The notes: generated from the letters alone by a model not told the origin. A stretch of 64,000 nt of DNA from Prosapia bicincta (GCA_036971475.1 JBAIZL010000216.1:188501-252500); one strand, 5' to 3'. Counted from the first letter of the stretch, positions 45,901-57,990 are shown. Program-made: numbers and translations.

Positions 45901-48900
45901 TTTCGCATTGTAATGTGAGATGGCAAACCCCCTACACTTCACCAAGAGCTTCCTTCGAGCTATCGCCTAATAAATAGTAATAATGTAACGTTTCGGCAAC
46001 TAGTTCGTTGCCCTTATCAAGCCTGTTGTGCTATATAAAACAAAGTCCTGGCATTTAACTTTCGCATTGTAATGTGAGATGGCAAACCCAATACACTTCA
46101 CCAAGAGCTTCCTTCGAGCTATCGCCTAATAAATAGTAATAATGTAACTTTTCGGCAACTAGTTCGTTGCCCTTATCAAGCCTGTTGTGCTATATAAAGC
46201 AAAGTCCTGGCATTTAACTTTCGCATTGTAATGTGAGGTGGCAAACCCCCTACACTTCACCAAGAGCTTCCTTCGAGCTATCGCCTAATAAATAGTAATA
46301 ATGTAACGTTTCGGCAATTAGTTCGTTGCCCTTATCAAGCCTGTTGTGCTATATAAAGCAAAGTCCTGGCATTTAACTTTCGCATTGTAATGTGAGGTGG
46401 CAAACCCAATACACTTCACCAAGAGCTCCCTTCGAGCTATCGCCTAATAAATAGTAATAATGTAACTTTTCGGCAACTAGTTCGTTGCCCTTATCAAGCC
46501 TGTTGTGCTATATAAAACAAAGTCCTGGCATTTAACTTTCGCATTGTAATGTGAGGTGGCAAACCCCCTACACTTCACCAAGAGCTTCCTTCGAGCTATC
46601 GCCTAATAAATAGTAATAATGTAACGTTTCGGCAACTAGTTCGTTGCCCTTATCAAGCCTGTTGTGCTATATAAAGCAAAGTCCTGGCATTTAACTTTCG
46701 CATTGTAATGTGAGGTGGCAAACCCCCTACACTTCACCAAGAGCTTCCTTTGAGCTACCGCCTAATAAATAGTAATAATGTAACTTTTCGGCAACTAGTT
46801 CGTTGCCCTTATCAAGCCTGTTGTGCTATATAAAGCAAAGTCCTGGCATTTAACTTTTGCATTGTAATGTGAGGTGGCAAACCCCCTACACTTCACCAAG
46901 AGCTTCCTTCGAGCTATCGCCTAATAAATAGTAATAATGTAACTTTTCGGCAACTAGTTCGTTGCCCTTATCAAGCCTGTTGTGCTATATAAAGCAAAGT
47001 CCTGGCATTTAACTTTCGCATTGTAATGTGAGGTGGCAAACCCCCTACACTTCACCAAGAGCTTCCTTCGAGCTATCGCCTAATAAATAGTAATAATGTA
47101 ACTTTTCGGCAACTAGTTCGTTGCCCTTATCAAGCCTGTTGTGCTATATAAAGCAAAGTCCTGGCATTTAAATTTCGCATTGTAATGTGAGGTGGCAAAC
47201 CCCCTACACTTCACCAAGAGCTTCCTTCGAGCTATCGCCTAATAAATAGTAATAATGTAACGTTTCGGCAACTAGTTCGTTGCCCTTATCAAGCCTGTTG
47301 TGCTATATAAAGCAAAGTCCTGGCATTTAACTTTCGCATTGTAATGTGAGGTGGCAAACCCAATACACTTCACCAAGAGCTCCCTTCGAGCTATCGCCTA
47401 TTAAATAGTAATAATGTAACGTTTCGGCAACTAGTTCGTTGCCCTTATCAAGCCTGTTGTGCTATATAAAGCAAAGTCCTGGCATTTAACTTTCGCATTG
47501 TAATGTGAGGTGGCAAACCCCCTACACTTCACCAAGAGCTTCCTTTGAGCTACCGCCTAATAAATAGTAATAATGTAACTTTTCGGCAACTAGTTCGTTG
47601 CCCTTATCAAGCCTGTTGTGCTATATAAAACAAAGTCCTGGCATTTAACTTTCGCATTGTAATGTGAGGTGGCAAACCCAATACACTTCACCAAGAGCTC
47701 CCTTCGAGCTATCGCCTAATAAATAGTAATAATGTAACTTTTCGGCAACTAGTTCGTTGCCCTTATCAAGCCTGTTGTGCTATATAAAACAAAGTCCTGG
47801 CATTTAACTTTCGCATTGTAATGTGAGGTGGCAAACCCAATACACTTCACCAAGAGCTCCCTTCGAGCTATCGCCTAATAAATAGTAATAATGTAACTTT
47901 TCGGCAACTAGTTCGTTGCCCTTATCTAGCCTGTTGTGCTATATAAAACAAAGTCCTGGCATTTAACTTTCGCATTGTAATGTGAGGTGGCAAACCCCCT
48001 ACACTTCACCAAGAGCTTCCTTCGAGCTATCGCCTAATAAATAGTAATAATGTAACTTTTCGGCAACTAGTTCGTTGCCCTTATCAAGCCTGTTGTGCTA
48101 TATAAAGCAAAGTCCTGGCATTTAACTTTCGCATTGTAATGTGAGGTGGCAAACCCCCTACACTTCACCAAGAGCTTCCTTCGAGCTATCGCCTAATAAA
48201 TAGTAATAATGTAACTTTTCGGCAACTAGTTCGTTGCCCTTATCAAGCCTGTTGTGCTATATAAAACAAAGTCCTGGCATTTAACTTTCGCATTGTAATG
48301 TGAGGTGGCAAACCCCCTACACTTCACCAAGAGCTTCCTTCGAGCTATCGCCTAATAAATAGTAATAATGTAACGTTTCGGCAACTAGTTCGTTGCCCTT
48401 ATCAAGCCTGTTGTGCTATATAAAGCAAAGTCCTGGCATTTAACTTTCGCATTGTAATGTGAGGTGGCAAACCCCCTACACTTCATCAAGAGCTTCCTTC
48501 GAGCTATCGCCTAATAAATAGTAATAATGTAACTTTTCGGCAACTAGTTCGTTGCCCTTATCAAGCCTGTTGTGCTATATAAAGCAAAGTCCTGGCATTT
48601 AACTTTCGCATTGTAATGTGAGGTGGCAAACCCCCTACACTTCACCAAGAGCTTCCTTTGAGCTACCGCCTAATAAATAGTAATAATGTAACTTTTCGGC
48701 AACTAGTTCGTTGCCCTTATCAAGCCTGTTGTGCTATATAAAGCAAAGTCCTGGCATTTAACTTTCGCATTGTAATGTGAGGTGGCAAACCCCCTACACT
48801 TCACCAAGAGCTTCCTTCGAGCTATCGCCTAATAAATAGTAATAATGTAACTTTTCGGCAACTAGTTCGTTGCCCTTATCAAGCCTGTTGTGCTATATAA

Positions 48901-51529
48901 AGCAAAGTCCAGGCATTTAACTTTCGCATTGTAATGTGAGGTGGCAAACCCCCTACACTCCACCAAGAGCTTCCTTCGAGCTATCGCCTAATAAATAGTA
49001 ATAATGTAACTTTTCGGCAACTAGTTCGTTGCCCTTATCAAGCCTGTTGTGCTATATAAAGCAAAGTCCAGGCATTTAACTTTCGCATTGTAATGTGAGG
49101 TGGCAAACCCCCTACACTTCACCAAGAGCTTCCTTCGAGCTATCGCCTAATAAATAGTAATAATGTAACTTTTCGGCAACTAGTTCGTTGCCCTTATCAA
49201 GCCTGTTGTGCTATATAAAACAAAGTCCTGGCATTTAACTTTCGCATTGTAATGTGAGGTGGCAAACCCCCTACACTTCACCAAGAGCTTCCTTTGAGCT
49301 ATCGCCTAATAAATAGTAATAATGTAACTTTTCGGCAACTAGTTCGTTGCCCTTATCAAGCCTGTTGTGCTATATAAAGCAAAGTCCTGGCATTTAACTT
49401 TCGCATTGTAATGTGAGGTGGCAAACCCCCTACACTTCACCAAGACCTTCCTTCGAGCTATCGCCTAATAAATAGTAATAATGTAACTTTTCGGCAACTA
49501 GTTCGTTGCCCTTATCAAGCCTGTTGTGCTATATAAAGCAAAGTCCTGGCATTTAACTTTCGCATTGTAATGTGAGGTGGCAAACCCCCTACACTTCACC
49601 AAGAGCTTCCTTCGAGCTATCGCCTAATAAATAGTAATAATGTAACTTTTCGGCAACTAGTTCGTTGCCCTTATCAAGCCTGTTGTGCTATATAAAGCAA
49701 AGTCCTGGCATTTAACTTTCGCATTGTAATGTGAGGTGGCAAACCCCCTACACTTCACCAAGAGCTTCCTTCGAGCTATCGCCTAATAAATAGTAATAAT
49801 GTAACTTTTCGGCAACTAGTTCGTTGCCCTTATCAAGCCTGTTGTGCTATATAAAGCAAAGTCCTGGCATTTAACTTTCGCATTGTAATGTGAGGTGGCA
49901 AACCCCCTACACTTCACCAAGAGCTTCCTTCGAGCTATCGCCTAATAAATAGTAATAATGTAACTTTTCGGCAACTAGTTCGTTGCCCTTATCAAGCCTG
50001 TTGTGCTATATAAAGCAAAGTCCTGGCATTTAACTTTCGCATTGTAATGTGAGGTGGCAAACCCCCTACACTTCACCAAGAGCTTCCTTCGAGCTATCGC
50101 CTAATAAATAGTAATAATGTAACTTTTCGGCAACTAGTTCGTTGCCCTTATCAAGCCTGTTGTGCTATATAAAGCAAAGTCCTGGCATTTAACTTTCGCA
50201 TTGTAATGTGAGGTGGCAAACCCCCTACACTTCACCAAGAGCTTCCTTCGAGCTATCGCCTAATAAATAGTAATAATGTAACTTTTCGGCAACTAGTTCG
50301 TTGCCCTTATCAAGCCTGTTGTGCTATATAAAACAAAGTCTTGGCATTTAACTTTCGCATTGTAATGTGAGGTGGCAAACCCCCTACACTTCACCAAGAG
50401 CTTCCTTCGAGCTATCGCCTAATAAATAGTAATAATGTAACTTTTCGGCAACTAGTTCGTTGCCCTTATCAAGCCTGCTGTGCTATATAAAGCAAAGTCC
50501 TGGCATTTAACTTTCGCATTGTAATGTGAGGTGGCAAACCCCCTACACTTCACCAAGAGCTTCCTTCGAGCTATCGCCTAATAAATAGTAATAATGTAAC
50601 TTTTCGGCAACTAGTTCGTTGCCCTTATCAAGCCTGTTGTGCTATATAAAGCAAAGTCCTGGCATTTAACTTTCGCATTGTAATGTGAGGTGGCAAACCC
50701 CCTACACTTCACCAAGAGCTTCCTTCGAGCTATCGCCTAATAAATAGTAATAATGTAACTTTTCGGCAACTAGTTCGTTGCCCTTATCAAGCCTGTTGTG
50801 CTATATAAAGCAAAGTCCTGGCATTTAACTTTCGCATTGTAATGTGAGGTGGCAAACCCAATACACTTCACCAAGAGCTCCCTTCGAGCTATCGCTTAAT
50901 AAATAGTAATAATGTAACTTTTCGGCAACTAGTTCGTTGCCCTTATCAAGCCTGTTGTGCTATATAAAACAAAGTCCTGGCATTTAACTTTCGCATTGTA
51001 ATGTGAGGTGGCAAACCCCCTACACTTCACCAAGAGCTTCCTTCGAGCTATCGCCTAATAAATAGTAATAATGTAACTTTTCGGCAACTAGTTCGTTGCC
51101 CTTATCAAGCCTGTTGTGCTATATAAAGCAAAGTCCTGGCATTTAACTTTCGCATTGTAATGTGAGGTGGCAAACCCAATACACTTCACCAAGAGCTCCC
51201 TTCGAGCTATCGCCTAATAAATAGTAATAATGTAACTTTTCGGCAACTAGTTCGTTGCCCTTATCAAGCCTGTTGTGCTATATAAAGCAAAGTCCTGGCA
51301 TTTAACTTTCGCATTGTAATGTGAGGTGGCAAACCCCCTACACTTCACCAAGAGCTTCCTTCGAGCTATCGCCTAATAAATAGTAATAATGTAACTTTTC
51401 GGCAACTAGTTCGTTGCCCTTATCAAGCCTGTTGTGCTATATAAAGCAAAGTCCTGGCATTTAACTTTCGCATTGTAATGTGAGGTGGCAAACCCCCTAC
51501 ACTTCACCAAGAGCTTCCTTCGAGCTATA
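42946..51529. repeat. 159-bp satellite DNA, 54 tandem monomers
   Basis: CCTAATAAATAGTAATAATG recurs every 159 bp from 42946 to 51372, with one 1-bp deletion near 44401 and a last unit ending at 51529. Monomers are very similar. The main variants are CCCCCTACAC with GCTTCCTTCG versus CCCAATACAC with GCTCCCTTCG (linked), GTAACTTTT versus GTAACGTTT, and TATAAAGC versus TATAAAAC. There is no long frame. Each monomer's minus strand can fold as a hammerhead-like structure. The number of copies may be compressed by assembly. Confidence 0.98.
42967..43027 (-). ncRNA. Hammerhead-like motif (type III topology) of the satellite, first monomer as example
   Basis: Minus strand, read 5' to 3': stem III strand GACUU, U before predicted cleavage, stem I GCUU/AGGC closing a 13-nt loop, core UUGAUAA, one extra G, stem II GGCAAC/GUUGCC with GAACUA loop, GAA, stem III strand AAGUU. 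All three stems form inside one 61-nt stretch. The core has U3 and A8 where known ribozymes have C3-G8; U-A could still pair. The TATAAAAC variant changes a stem I C-G pair to U-G, keeping it; the GTAACG variant introduces one mismatch in stem III. The motif repeats at 159-bp steps in all 54 units. Catalytic ability is unproven. Confidence 0.5.
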
Positions 51530-51625
51530 GCTTTACTGACTTTCCTTTCAGCATTGAAAGTATGTTTTAAGTAGAAGGTTACGGGTTAACGTAGTTACTA
51601 AAGTTATATCAACAAATAATAAAAT

Positions 51626-51659
<34 letters not shown>

Positions 51660-53070
51660 TGATAATTAGGAAATAAATGGCAGTATTTGTAACAGAACGA
51701 TATCTTACACAGTATGTTACATGCTCTAACAAAAGAACATAAAAGACTGTGCTGGTTTTTACAAAGACATTAATTCTTAGTTAATTTTTAGAAGGACCAC
51801 AAGAGATTGGTCCAGTCAAAATGTCTACAGAAGTTCAATACATCTTTTAAAGATACTCCGTCATCTCACCAGGGTTATTTCTGTATTTGGAATTGAGATA
51901 ATAAAATTCAATTTTGTAGCTATAAATGAAATCAGAAAGTTGAAATCAGTTTAATTATATTTGTAAAAACCCTTCTCAAATCATTCAAGAAATAATTTCA
52001 TACGAGCTAATCAAAATCTTGTATTATTTTTTTATTCTTCTGTCACACGTATAGAATGCTTAATCGTTAACATTTTCATTGCCTGTATTTGATGCAGAAG
52101 TTTAATGTAAGAGCCACCTCTTTTATCGCCTAAGACATTAGTAGCAAACAATCCCATTTTAACGGGGGGATAGACTTTGTATCATGCTAGAGTTGAATCA
52201 AAAGCTTTGATTCGTCTCGTTTACAAACACTTATTGAGATGCTTAACGATTCAAAGATGATTCAACTTCCGTACTATTTGAAGAAGGCTGTAATATCAGT
52301 GCGATTGTTAGTTTCTGTCATTAACCACCAGCTAATTAACTTTTAATGCCACATTTTAGCAAATATTTGTTGATATAAAAATAAATAGAAATTAGAAAAA
52401 TTGTAATTTATTGTTGTTAAAATACTTTAACCTAAAAGCTATCAATTTTAAAACTTTGGCACTTTATAAATAAGAATATTTATATATAAAAATATTATGT
52501 TGATTTGTGTACACTCCTAACACCCAAAACTTTCGATTGAGTTTAAATTTTGACACGTCATACAACCCGCTCCGAAGATGGTTTTATAAATCTTTTGTTG
52601 TAGTAGAGCACAATCTCTGCTGTTGTGAAAAGAGTTACAGCACCGGTGGCCTTCAGTCATATGTCCAATCAAGCATTCCCAAATTAAAGAACGGTTCGAT
52701 CAAAAAATGGCACAGCCTTAGCTCTGTATTGCCTTGGCCTCTGAAGTATTGCAAAATTAAACTTCTATGAAACGTATGCTTAGCTTTGCTCCTCATTTCT
52801 CTTCCATGCAACCACAATATGTCACAGCAAAGCTTGGCAAGGTACAGCTAGTTCATTAAAAGCTAGGAATATTTGTCTCGTAAATTCCATAATGGACGTG
52901 GAGTATTTTCGTTTGGATTTTTATACATATTATATACGTTAGCATAATTACAAGCTCACAGACCTTACATAGTTACGCGCTTATAAGTTCCTGAGTTTGT
53001 AACTCTGCTAAGTTAATACTAATATTTGTATCTCTTATCAACAATTTCAATCGGTTTAGTGTTTTATGTT
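51530..53070. other. No gene recognised
   Basis: A (GA)n microsatellite lies at 51627-51656. An 87-codon plus frame at 52507-52770 has no domain. Otherwise AT-rich. Confidence 0.45.
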
Positions 53071-53077
53071 CATGTCA

Positions 53078-53262
53078 TTTTATCAGAGTTTATTTGTGTA
53101 CATTTTATCAGAGTTTATTTGTGTACATTTTATCAGAGTTTATTTGTGTACATTTTATCAGAGTTTATTTGTGTACATTTTATCAGAGTTTATTTGTGTA
53201 CATTTTATCAGAGTTTATTTGTGTACATTTTATCAGAGTTTATTTGTGTACATTTTATCATT
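53078..53262. repeat. 25-bp tandem repeat, about seven copies
   Basis: TTTATCAGAGTTTATTTG followed by TGTACAT recurs every 25 bp without change. The open frames over it are three-frame echoes of the same unit, not a gene. Confidence 0.95.
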
Positions 53263-53314
53263 TGTAAAGTATACAACTAATCTTTGAGCTTAGTTTGTAA
53301 GGTTATGATGAAAC

Positions 53315-53500
53315 AAAAGACATACACAAGACTCACAAATTATTCATGTATTTACTCATACGCGTTTCAATGACAAAGCCATCATCATCAGTGAGTGTTG
53401 CTACTACAAACTCTAACTTACAGCTCTATAACTCATCATGACTTTGTCATTGAAACGCGTATGAGTAAATAAATAATGAATTTGTGAGTTTTGTGTATGT
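53315..53500. mobile_element. Foldback element of the GAAACGCGU hammerhead family
   Basis: Arms: ACTCACAAATTATTCATG and TTTACTCATACGCGTTTCAA on the left against TTGAAACGCGTATGAGTAAA and GAATTTGTGAGT on the right. The left arm's minus strand holds a complete hammerhead. The right arm keeps stem I and GAAACGCGU but has lost part of the core. Confidence 0.78.
53354..53396 (-). ncRNA. Hammerhead ribozyme motif, complete core
   Basis: Minus strand: stem I ACUCA/UGAGU (53392-53396 with 53354-53358), CUGAUGA (53385-53391), extra U, stem II GAUG/CAUU (one G-U), GAA (53366-53368), stem III ACGCGU (53360-53365, AC pairing with GU around a GC loop), A53359 before the predicted cleavage. All catalytic positions match the family consensus. 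Confidence 0.78.
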
Positions 53501-53630
53501 ATTTTATATGTAATTGAAAGATTTGAATAAAAAATCTTTAGATTTAGGTTTATAAATTTCTAATATTAGAATGAGGATTAAGGGATAAATAATAAGAGCA
53601 CGAGGCTAAGTAAAGTAAAATGTATGAAAG

Positions 53631-53636
53631 TTTATT
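53631..53636 (-). terminator. Polyadenylation signal of the third cuticular gene
   Basis: AATAAA on the minus strand, about 90 nt after the stop codon at 53724-53726. Confidence 0.65.
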
Positions 53637-53723
53637 TACAAAATAAACCAACATATATTTGGTAATTAATTTAAATAAGAGCTTATTTACATTAGATTTG
53701 AGCGATAATAGAAAGATGAAGTC

Positions 53724-54425
53724 CTAATGGTATCCGTAAGATGGAGCAGCATATGCAGGGGCAGCGTAAGCTACTTTAGCAATAGGCGCTGCGTATGCAG
53801 GGGCAGCGTATGCAACCTTAGCTACTGGTGCAGCGTAAGCGACCTTAGCGATGGGAGCAGCGTATGCTACTTTGGCGACTGGTGCTGCGTAGGCGGGAGC
53901 GGCGTAGGCGGGGGCAGCATAAGCGGGGGCGGCATAAGCGACCTTAGCGACTGGTGCTGGTGCATATGCAGCAACTGGATGGGCTCCGGCTTCCTTGTGT
54001 ACGACGGCGTTAAATCCATTGTGTGGGTCGGCGGTGTACTCTACGGTACGTTTGGAACCGTCGGGTTCGACCAGGCTGTAACTTCCGTGGACAACGTCTC
54101 CGTCACGGCTCTCGGACTGGCTCTTGACATCTCCGGTGTGGGCGTCGTGTACGTTGTATTCAAAGTTGTACTGAGGGTGTGGGTCGTATTCCTCTACACG
54201 GTGAGCTGGTGCGGCGTATGCAGGAGCGGCAGCGACAGCGTACTTGGCGACGGGCGCTGCGTAGGCTGGGGCAGCATATGCAGGGGCAGCGGCTACAGCG
54301 TACTTGGCGACGGGGGCTGCGTAGGCGACGGGGGCAGCATGGGCGTATGCAGGAGCGGCAGCATAAGCGGGACCGGCCACGATTCCTGCTCTGGCGACTG
54401 CCACCACGGCAGCGAAGATGAAGAT
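53724..54425 (-). CDS. RR-2 cuticular protein, exon 2; exon 1 not found
   Basis: The exon encodes 233 residues after the phase-0 acceptor (CTCCTGTATTTAG before 54425). The start completes a signal peptide, [13 protein letters not shown], that needs a MAXK-type first exon. Next come Ala/Pro/Val/Tyr repeats ([14 protein letters not shown]), the extended RR-2 domain ([56 protein letters not shown]), and a tail of [14 protein letters not shown] repeats ending in YGYH. It is a secreted chitin-binding structural protein. A GTG at 54405-54407 heads the longest uninterrupted frame but is an internal valine codon. No ATG...AAG/GT exon is seen between 54430 and the right edge, so intron 1 may exceed 9.5 kb. 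Confidence 0.93.
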   Translation of the reverse strand: MFIFAAVVAVARAGIVAGPAYAAAPAYAHAAPVAYAAPVAKYAVAAAPAYAAPAYAAPVAKYAVAAAPAYAAPAHRVEEYDPHPQYNFEYNVHDAHTGDVKSQSESRDGDVVHGSYSLVEPDGSKRTVEYTADPHNGFNAVVHKEAGAHPVAAYAPAPVAKVAYAAPAYAAPAYAAPAYAAPVAKVAYAAPIAKVAYAAPVAKVAYAAPAYAAPIAKVAYAAPAYAAPSYGYH

Positions 54426-54429
54426 CTAA

Positions 54430-55840
54430 ATACAGGAGAAAACCTTTAAACATTATCTATGAAGTACCAGTCAGAGCTGGTTGTGGCTTGTTATTTATTC
54501 CAAATCAAAATTAATATAGTTCTATTTCCGTGTAACTACTATATGATCCTAAAGAAACAGTTTGTTCCCCAATATTAAAATACATTTTGAATTTAAATTA
54601 ATAATATATAATTCCATTAAAAATATTTTAATTATTTATATATGGTTTCTTGCCACATAAAAATGAACTATGAAAATTAAAAATGTTTTTATGTTGTGAA
54701 AGATAAAATTGTATTTCTAATGTCAAGTGATCCCAATATTATCTACAGTTATCTCACAAATATATTTTTAATTGTAAAAATACACCATTTACACTATTTT
54801 TCTTATAAAAAGATCTCTTATATTCTCTTCTGATGATAATATTAAATTATAAAAAAGAGCGTCATTTATTTCATTGTAACAATCCGAGATTTATATAAAT
54901 AATTTAACTGTTCTATTCCAGATAAATATTAGAAATAATTTTTAAAGATTAATTAGTTAATTAAAAATTAAATAAAGTCTGTTTTATTAAATATAGAATC
55001 GTGCTTAAGTATTGGTTTTACTTTGTTGATATGGGTCAGTATAATGTGTCAATATGTTAGTATTTGACCTAAATAATAATCTTTTAAATGTATTCTATTT
55101 TTAAAATGTAATTTCAGTTAAACTTGTTAAACAATTAGTATAGATACAAAGTGTTATACAATTAAAGCGGTGGACGGTAGGAAAATATAAGAAAAGAAGG
55201 CTGTGCAAAAATAGCTTATTCACATTCTTGTTTCACTCATTACAAGTAAGTTTTGTAGAGCTATAAATCTAAATTCTAAAATGTCTTATTTTGTTGCATG
55301 AATAAAACCTCGGTATACACGTAAAGTAGGCCTGATATTTTTCGCTTTGAAACACGAAGAGCGTCTATAGATTGCGTGCATGAGAGTGTTTATCTGTGAG
55401 TAATTATCCGTCTAGAGTGTTTATCTCTGCCTAATTACTCCTCTCGTCTCTATGTACTTATCGTATTTGCATTTTAAAGAATCACATGCAGCTGTACCGT
55501 AATTTACCATGTTTGTCTCGAATGGGAAATGATCTGGGGTCATTTACCCGGTTTTTAGCGTAAGTGAAATTATCTAGATTCATTTTAGTTTTTACAATAA
55601 CGTGACAGTATTTACGGCGAGAAATAGATTCGTACGGTCGCTTGCAACGTTTATGGTTCTTTCACTACACAATTTATTTAAAACATTGGCGATTATTATT
55701 TCAAATGTTCTGAAATTATATTGTACAAAAATTGTAAAAAAAACTATTTGATAAGATGCCGTTGTGGAAATTATTTTGAGATAGCTAATTAGAGCTTAGC
55801 TAGTGAGAACAATTCACAACAGTGAATATTAAAATAGTTC
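54430..55840. other. Presumed intron or upstream region of the third cuticular gene
   Basis: AT-rich, with no exon-1 candidate, no TATA plus TCAGT pair at the right spacing, and no repeats. Confidence 0.4.
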
Positions 55841-55847
55841 ATTCAAA

Positions 55848-55995
55848 ATCTCACTACACACTAATTTATTAATACGTACAGACTAGTTTCGACGACTATC
55901 GCCTTCATCAGTAATTGGCTACTACTGATGAAGGCAACATCGAAACCAAACGTCGAAAGCAGCCTGTAGTTATTAATAAACTAGTGTATAGTGAG
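55848..55995. mobile_element. Foldback element with hammerhead-like core
   Basis: The arms AAAATCTCACTACACACTAA (55845-55864) and TTAGTGTATAGTGAGATTTT-like sequence (55978-55998) are inverted. On the minus strand of the left arm: CUGAUGA (55905-55911), extra A, stem II GGCGA/UCGUC, GAA (55888-55890), stem III ACUAGU (55882-55887) and C before the predicted cleavage; stem I is only about 2 bp. The right arm has CUGAUGA and GAAAC but a disrupted order. A related single arm is at 11338-11420. Confidence 0.62.
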
Positions 55996-57125
55996 ATTTT
56001 GAGTGAACTCTTTTAATATCTACCGTGCCGAATACTTATTGTTACACATACAGTTCGTGAACTGTTTATTTAAAAAATAATTAAGTAGAAATATTGTGAT
56101 GTTGTAAAAGATTAATTTTAAAAACAAAATGAATTTGCGTGTCTTGTTTTTTTTACATATTTTAAATAGTATTCTGATTAAACAAGTATATAAGTCACTC
56201 ATGGATTTTGTTTCCCATGACTGAAACTTTAACTTTATTACAAAACTATTTAATTCTTACATATTTATTATTCTGAGTGTTTCGTCTCAGAAAGCTTTCG
56301 AACATCTATTTCAATTATACTCAGTAATTCTTTGATAATTTTATATTATTTATGCAAGTCCATAAGTAGTTCATAGAATCAGTTCTTAAACCATAACACA
56401 CGCGTAAAATGTTGATAATACTAGGTTTAAGTGAAACAATGTTTAATCTGTAACAGGGGAAATGATTCACATTCTAAGTCACACATTTATCAGCCGTTTT
56501 AGATTAATTTCCCTTGACGCGTTTCGGAAAAGCCATCAGTCAGTAGCGTACTTTCTAAGAACTGCATCGAACCTAGCTGTAGCTTGGAATGCTACATAAC
56601 TTTAAAGTACTAATGTATTGCGATTTGTTATAGTAAAGTGGATTTATATGTTTTCTAATTAACCAAACCATTAATGCTTTCATAGGGTAAATCGATTAGT
56701 TTCTTCCGAATGGAGGCATTAAATAAGAGAAACGCATTTGTCAGAAGTGCGTTAATGGAAAGTAAATAATTAAGTTTTTAATGTAATATATTTTTATGGC
56801 CAAATATTGTGTAAGTGTTTGGTTAACAAGCTTAATTACAATTGCAATCAGAGTATTGGTATTTTTTAGAGTGCAGCTTTATTGCTAAGTGTTTCTAGAT
56901 GTCTTAGGTACTGTTTTTGTTAAAAGCAAAACCTCTCTCTCTCTCTCTCTGCCGCTCTTCGCCTCTCTCTCTTATTATGAATCTGTATGTGATGTCTTAG
57001 AGTTTCTTTTACTACTGTTGTTTCTGTGTATTCTTTCTGATCAAAACAGACAATTCAATTAAAACTATTGTAAACGCAATATATATATAACTTTATAGTA
57101 CAGTAGCAAATAAAAGCCGCACAAA
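55996..57125. other. No gene recognised
   Basis: At 56517-56550 the string GACGCGTTTCGGAAAAGCCATCAG, read on the minus strand, is a shortened GAAACGCGU-type motif (CUGAUGG, then CC, then GAAACGCGUC) that lacks part of the core. (CT)n lies at 56935-56950. No protein is found. Confidence 0.4.
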
Positions 57126-57200
57126 CTCACAAGTTATTCATTTCTTCACTCACACTCGTTTCAATAATAAAATCATCATCGTGAGTGAGTATTGATAATA
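57120..57200 (-). ncRNA. Remnant of a GAAACGCGU-type hammerhead
   Basis: Minus strand: ACUCA and UGAGU stem I strands persist around CGAUGAUGAU...AUUGAAACGAGU. The core lacks U4 (CGAUGA for CUGAUGA) and stem III is altered. It is decayed and presumably inactive. Confidence 0.45.
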
Positions 57201-57429
57201 CAACCTCCAAAACTTACAACTAAAGTATTTGAAGTTTTTAACCAAACTTTAAAGTAACGAATTTTATATAATTTTATTTTTTCCCTAAAACTATTGACGA
57301 TAATCCCAACAACTCAAAAGGTAATCAAAAATTATTAATTCATAAAGTTTTTAAGATTGAACTCGTATTGAACAAGTAATGTATTAAAAAGAATCTTTAG
57401 TCAATTCGTACTGAGGCCGAAAAAAAATT

Positions 57430-57990
57430 TTTTATTTACTTTTATTTTATTAAATAGTTACAATTAATATAACTATGTCAATGCATATGACAGAATTACA
57501 ATATTTCGTGGCAAAATAGAAAGCAAATTTCCTTGCAATTTTCCATTTTCTTCACTATACTGTATATGGTGTTCGACTATTCTTTTTGTTTCTTTTTTTG
57601 TAGTTTCTAATTTATACAGCTGATTGTGGTCTATAGTTTCATATTCCATCAATCTCTTGTACTGCTTTATTATTGCAAAGAACATGTATCTTATAATTTC
57701 ATGTACATCATTAAAGATTTGATATCTAGGAATGAAAACGTTGGCCAAAGTACTGGATTTCAAACATGGAGTCATTCAGTTCGAATCCGACCGAGACATA
57801 AACTTTTTAAAATTTAATTAATGTATAAATATTGGAAAAACATTATTGACATCAATTATCATCCAATACAAGTCCAAAAATATGTGTTTTAACTTGAGTG
57901 GACGAATAAAAAAAGTATTAACGATTGGAAATTTGTTCATTATATATACAAAGAGAAAGTGAGCTGATTTAAGAAATAGAAAAAATAAAA
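57430..57990 (+). repeat. Interspersed repeat family A, copy 9, with tRNA-like promoter boxes
   Basis: TTGGCCAAAGTACTGG (about 57741-57756) and GTTCGAATCC (about 57780-57789) resemble A and B boxes at tRNA-like spacing. Downstream are the family A markers ACATCAATTATCATCCAATA, TTTTAACTTGAGTGGACG and ATTAACGATTGGAAATTTG, ending at AAGAGAAAGTGAGCTGATTT. Upstream is a block (CAGAATTACAATATTTCGTG) with a loose counterpart before copy 6. Confidence 0.6.

Noticed and set aside
42946..51529. CRISPR-like or gene-cluster reading of the regular 159-bp array
   Set aside because: There are no variable spacers; whole monomers are repeated head to tail in a eukaryotic context, so it is satellite DNA.
54160..54453. 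Minus-strand frame starting ATG at 54453 as the start of the third cuticular protein
   Set aside because: It is in a different frame from the RR-2 domain and includes the intron acceptor region. ATGTTTAAAG followed by GTTTTC just upstream is the polypyrimidine tract, not exon 1.
56517..56550. Another intact hammerhead on the minus strand
   Set aside because: GAAACGCGUC is present, but the core reads CUGAUGG with stem II cut to about 2 bp and stem I does not pair.
57738..57812. Functional tRNA gene
   Set aside because: A/B-box-like sequences are present, but the arms do not pair as a cloverleaf and the segment continues into family A repeat sequence, so it is a SINE-type head.
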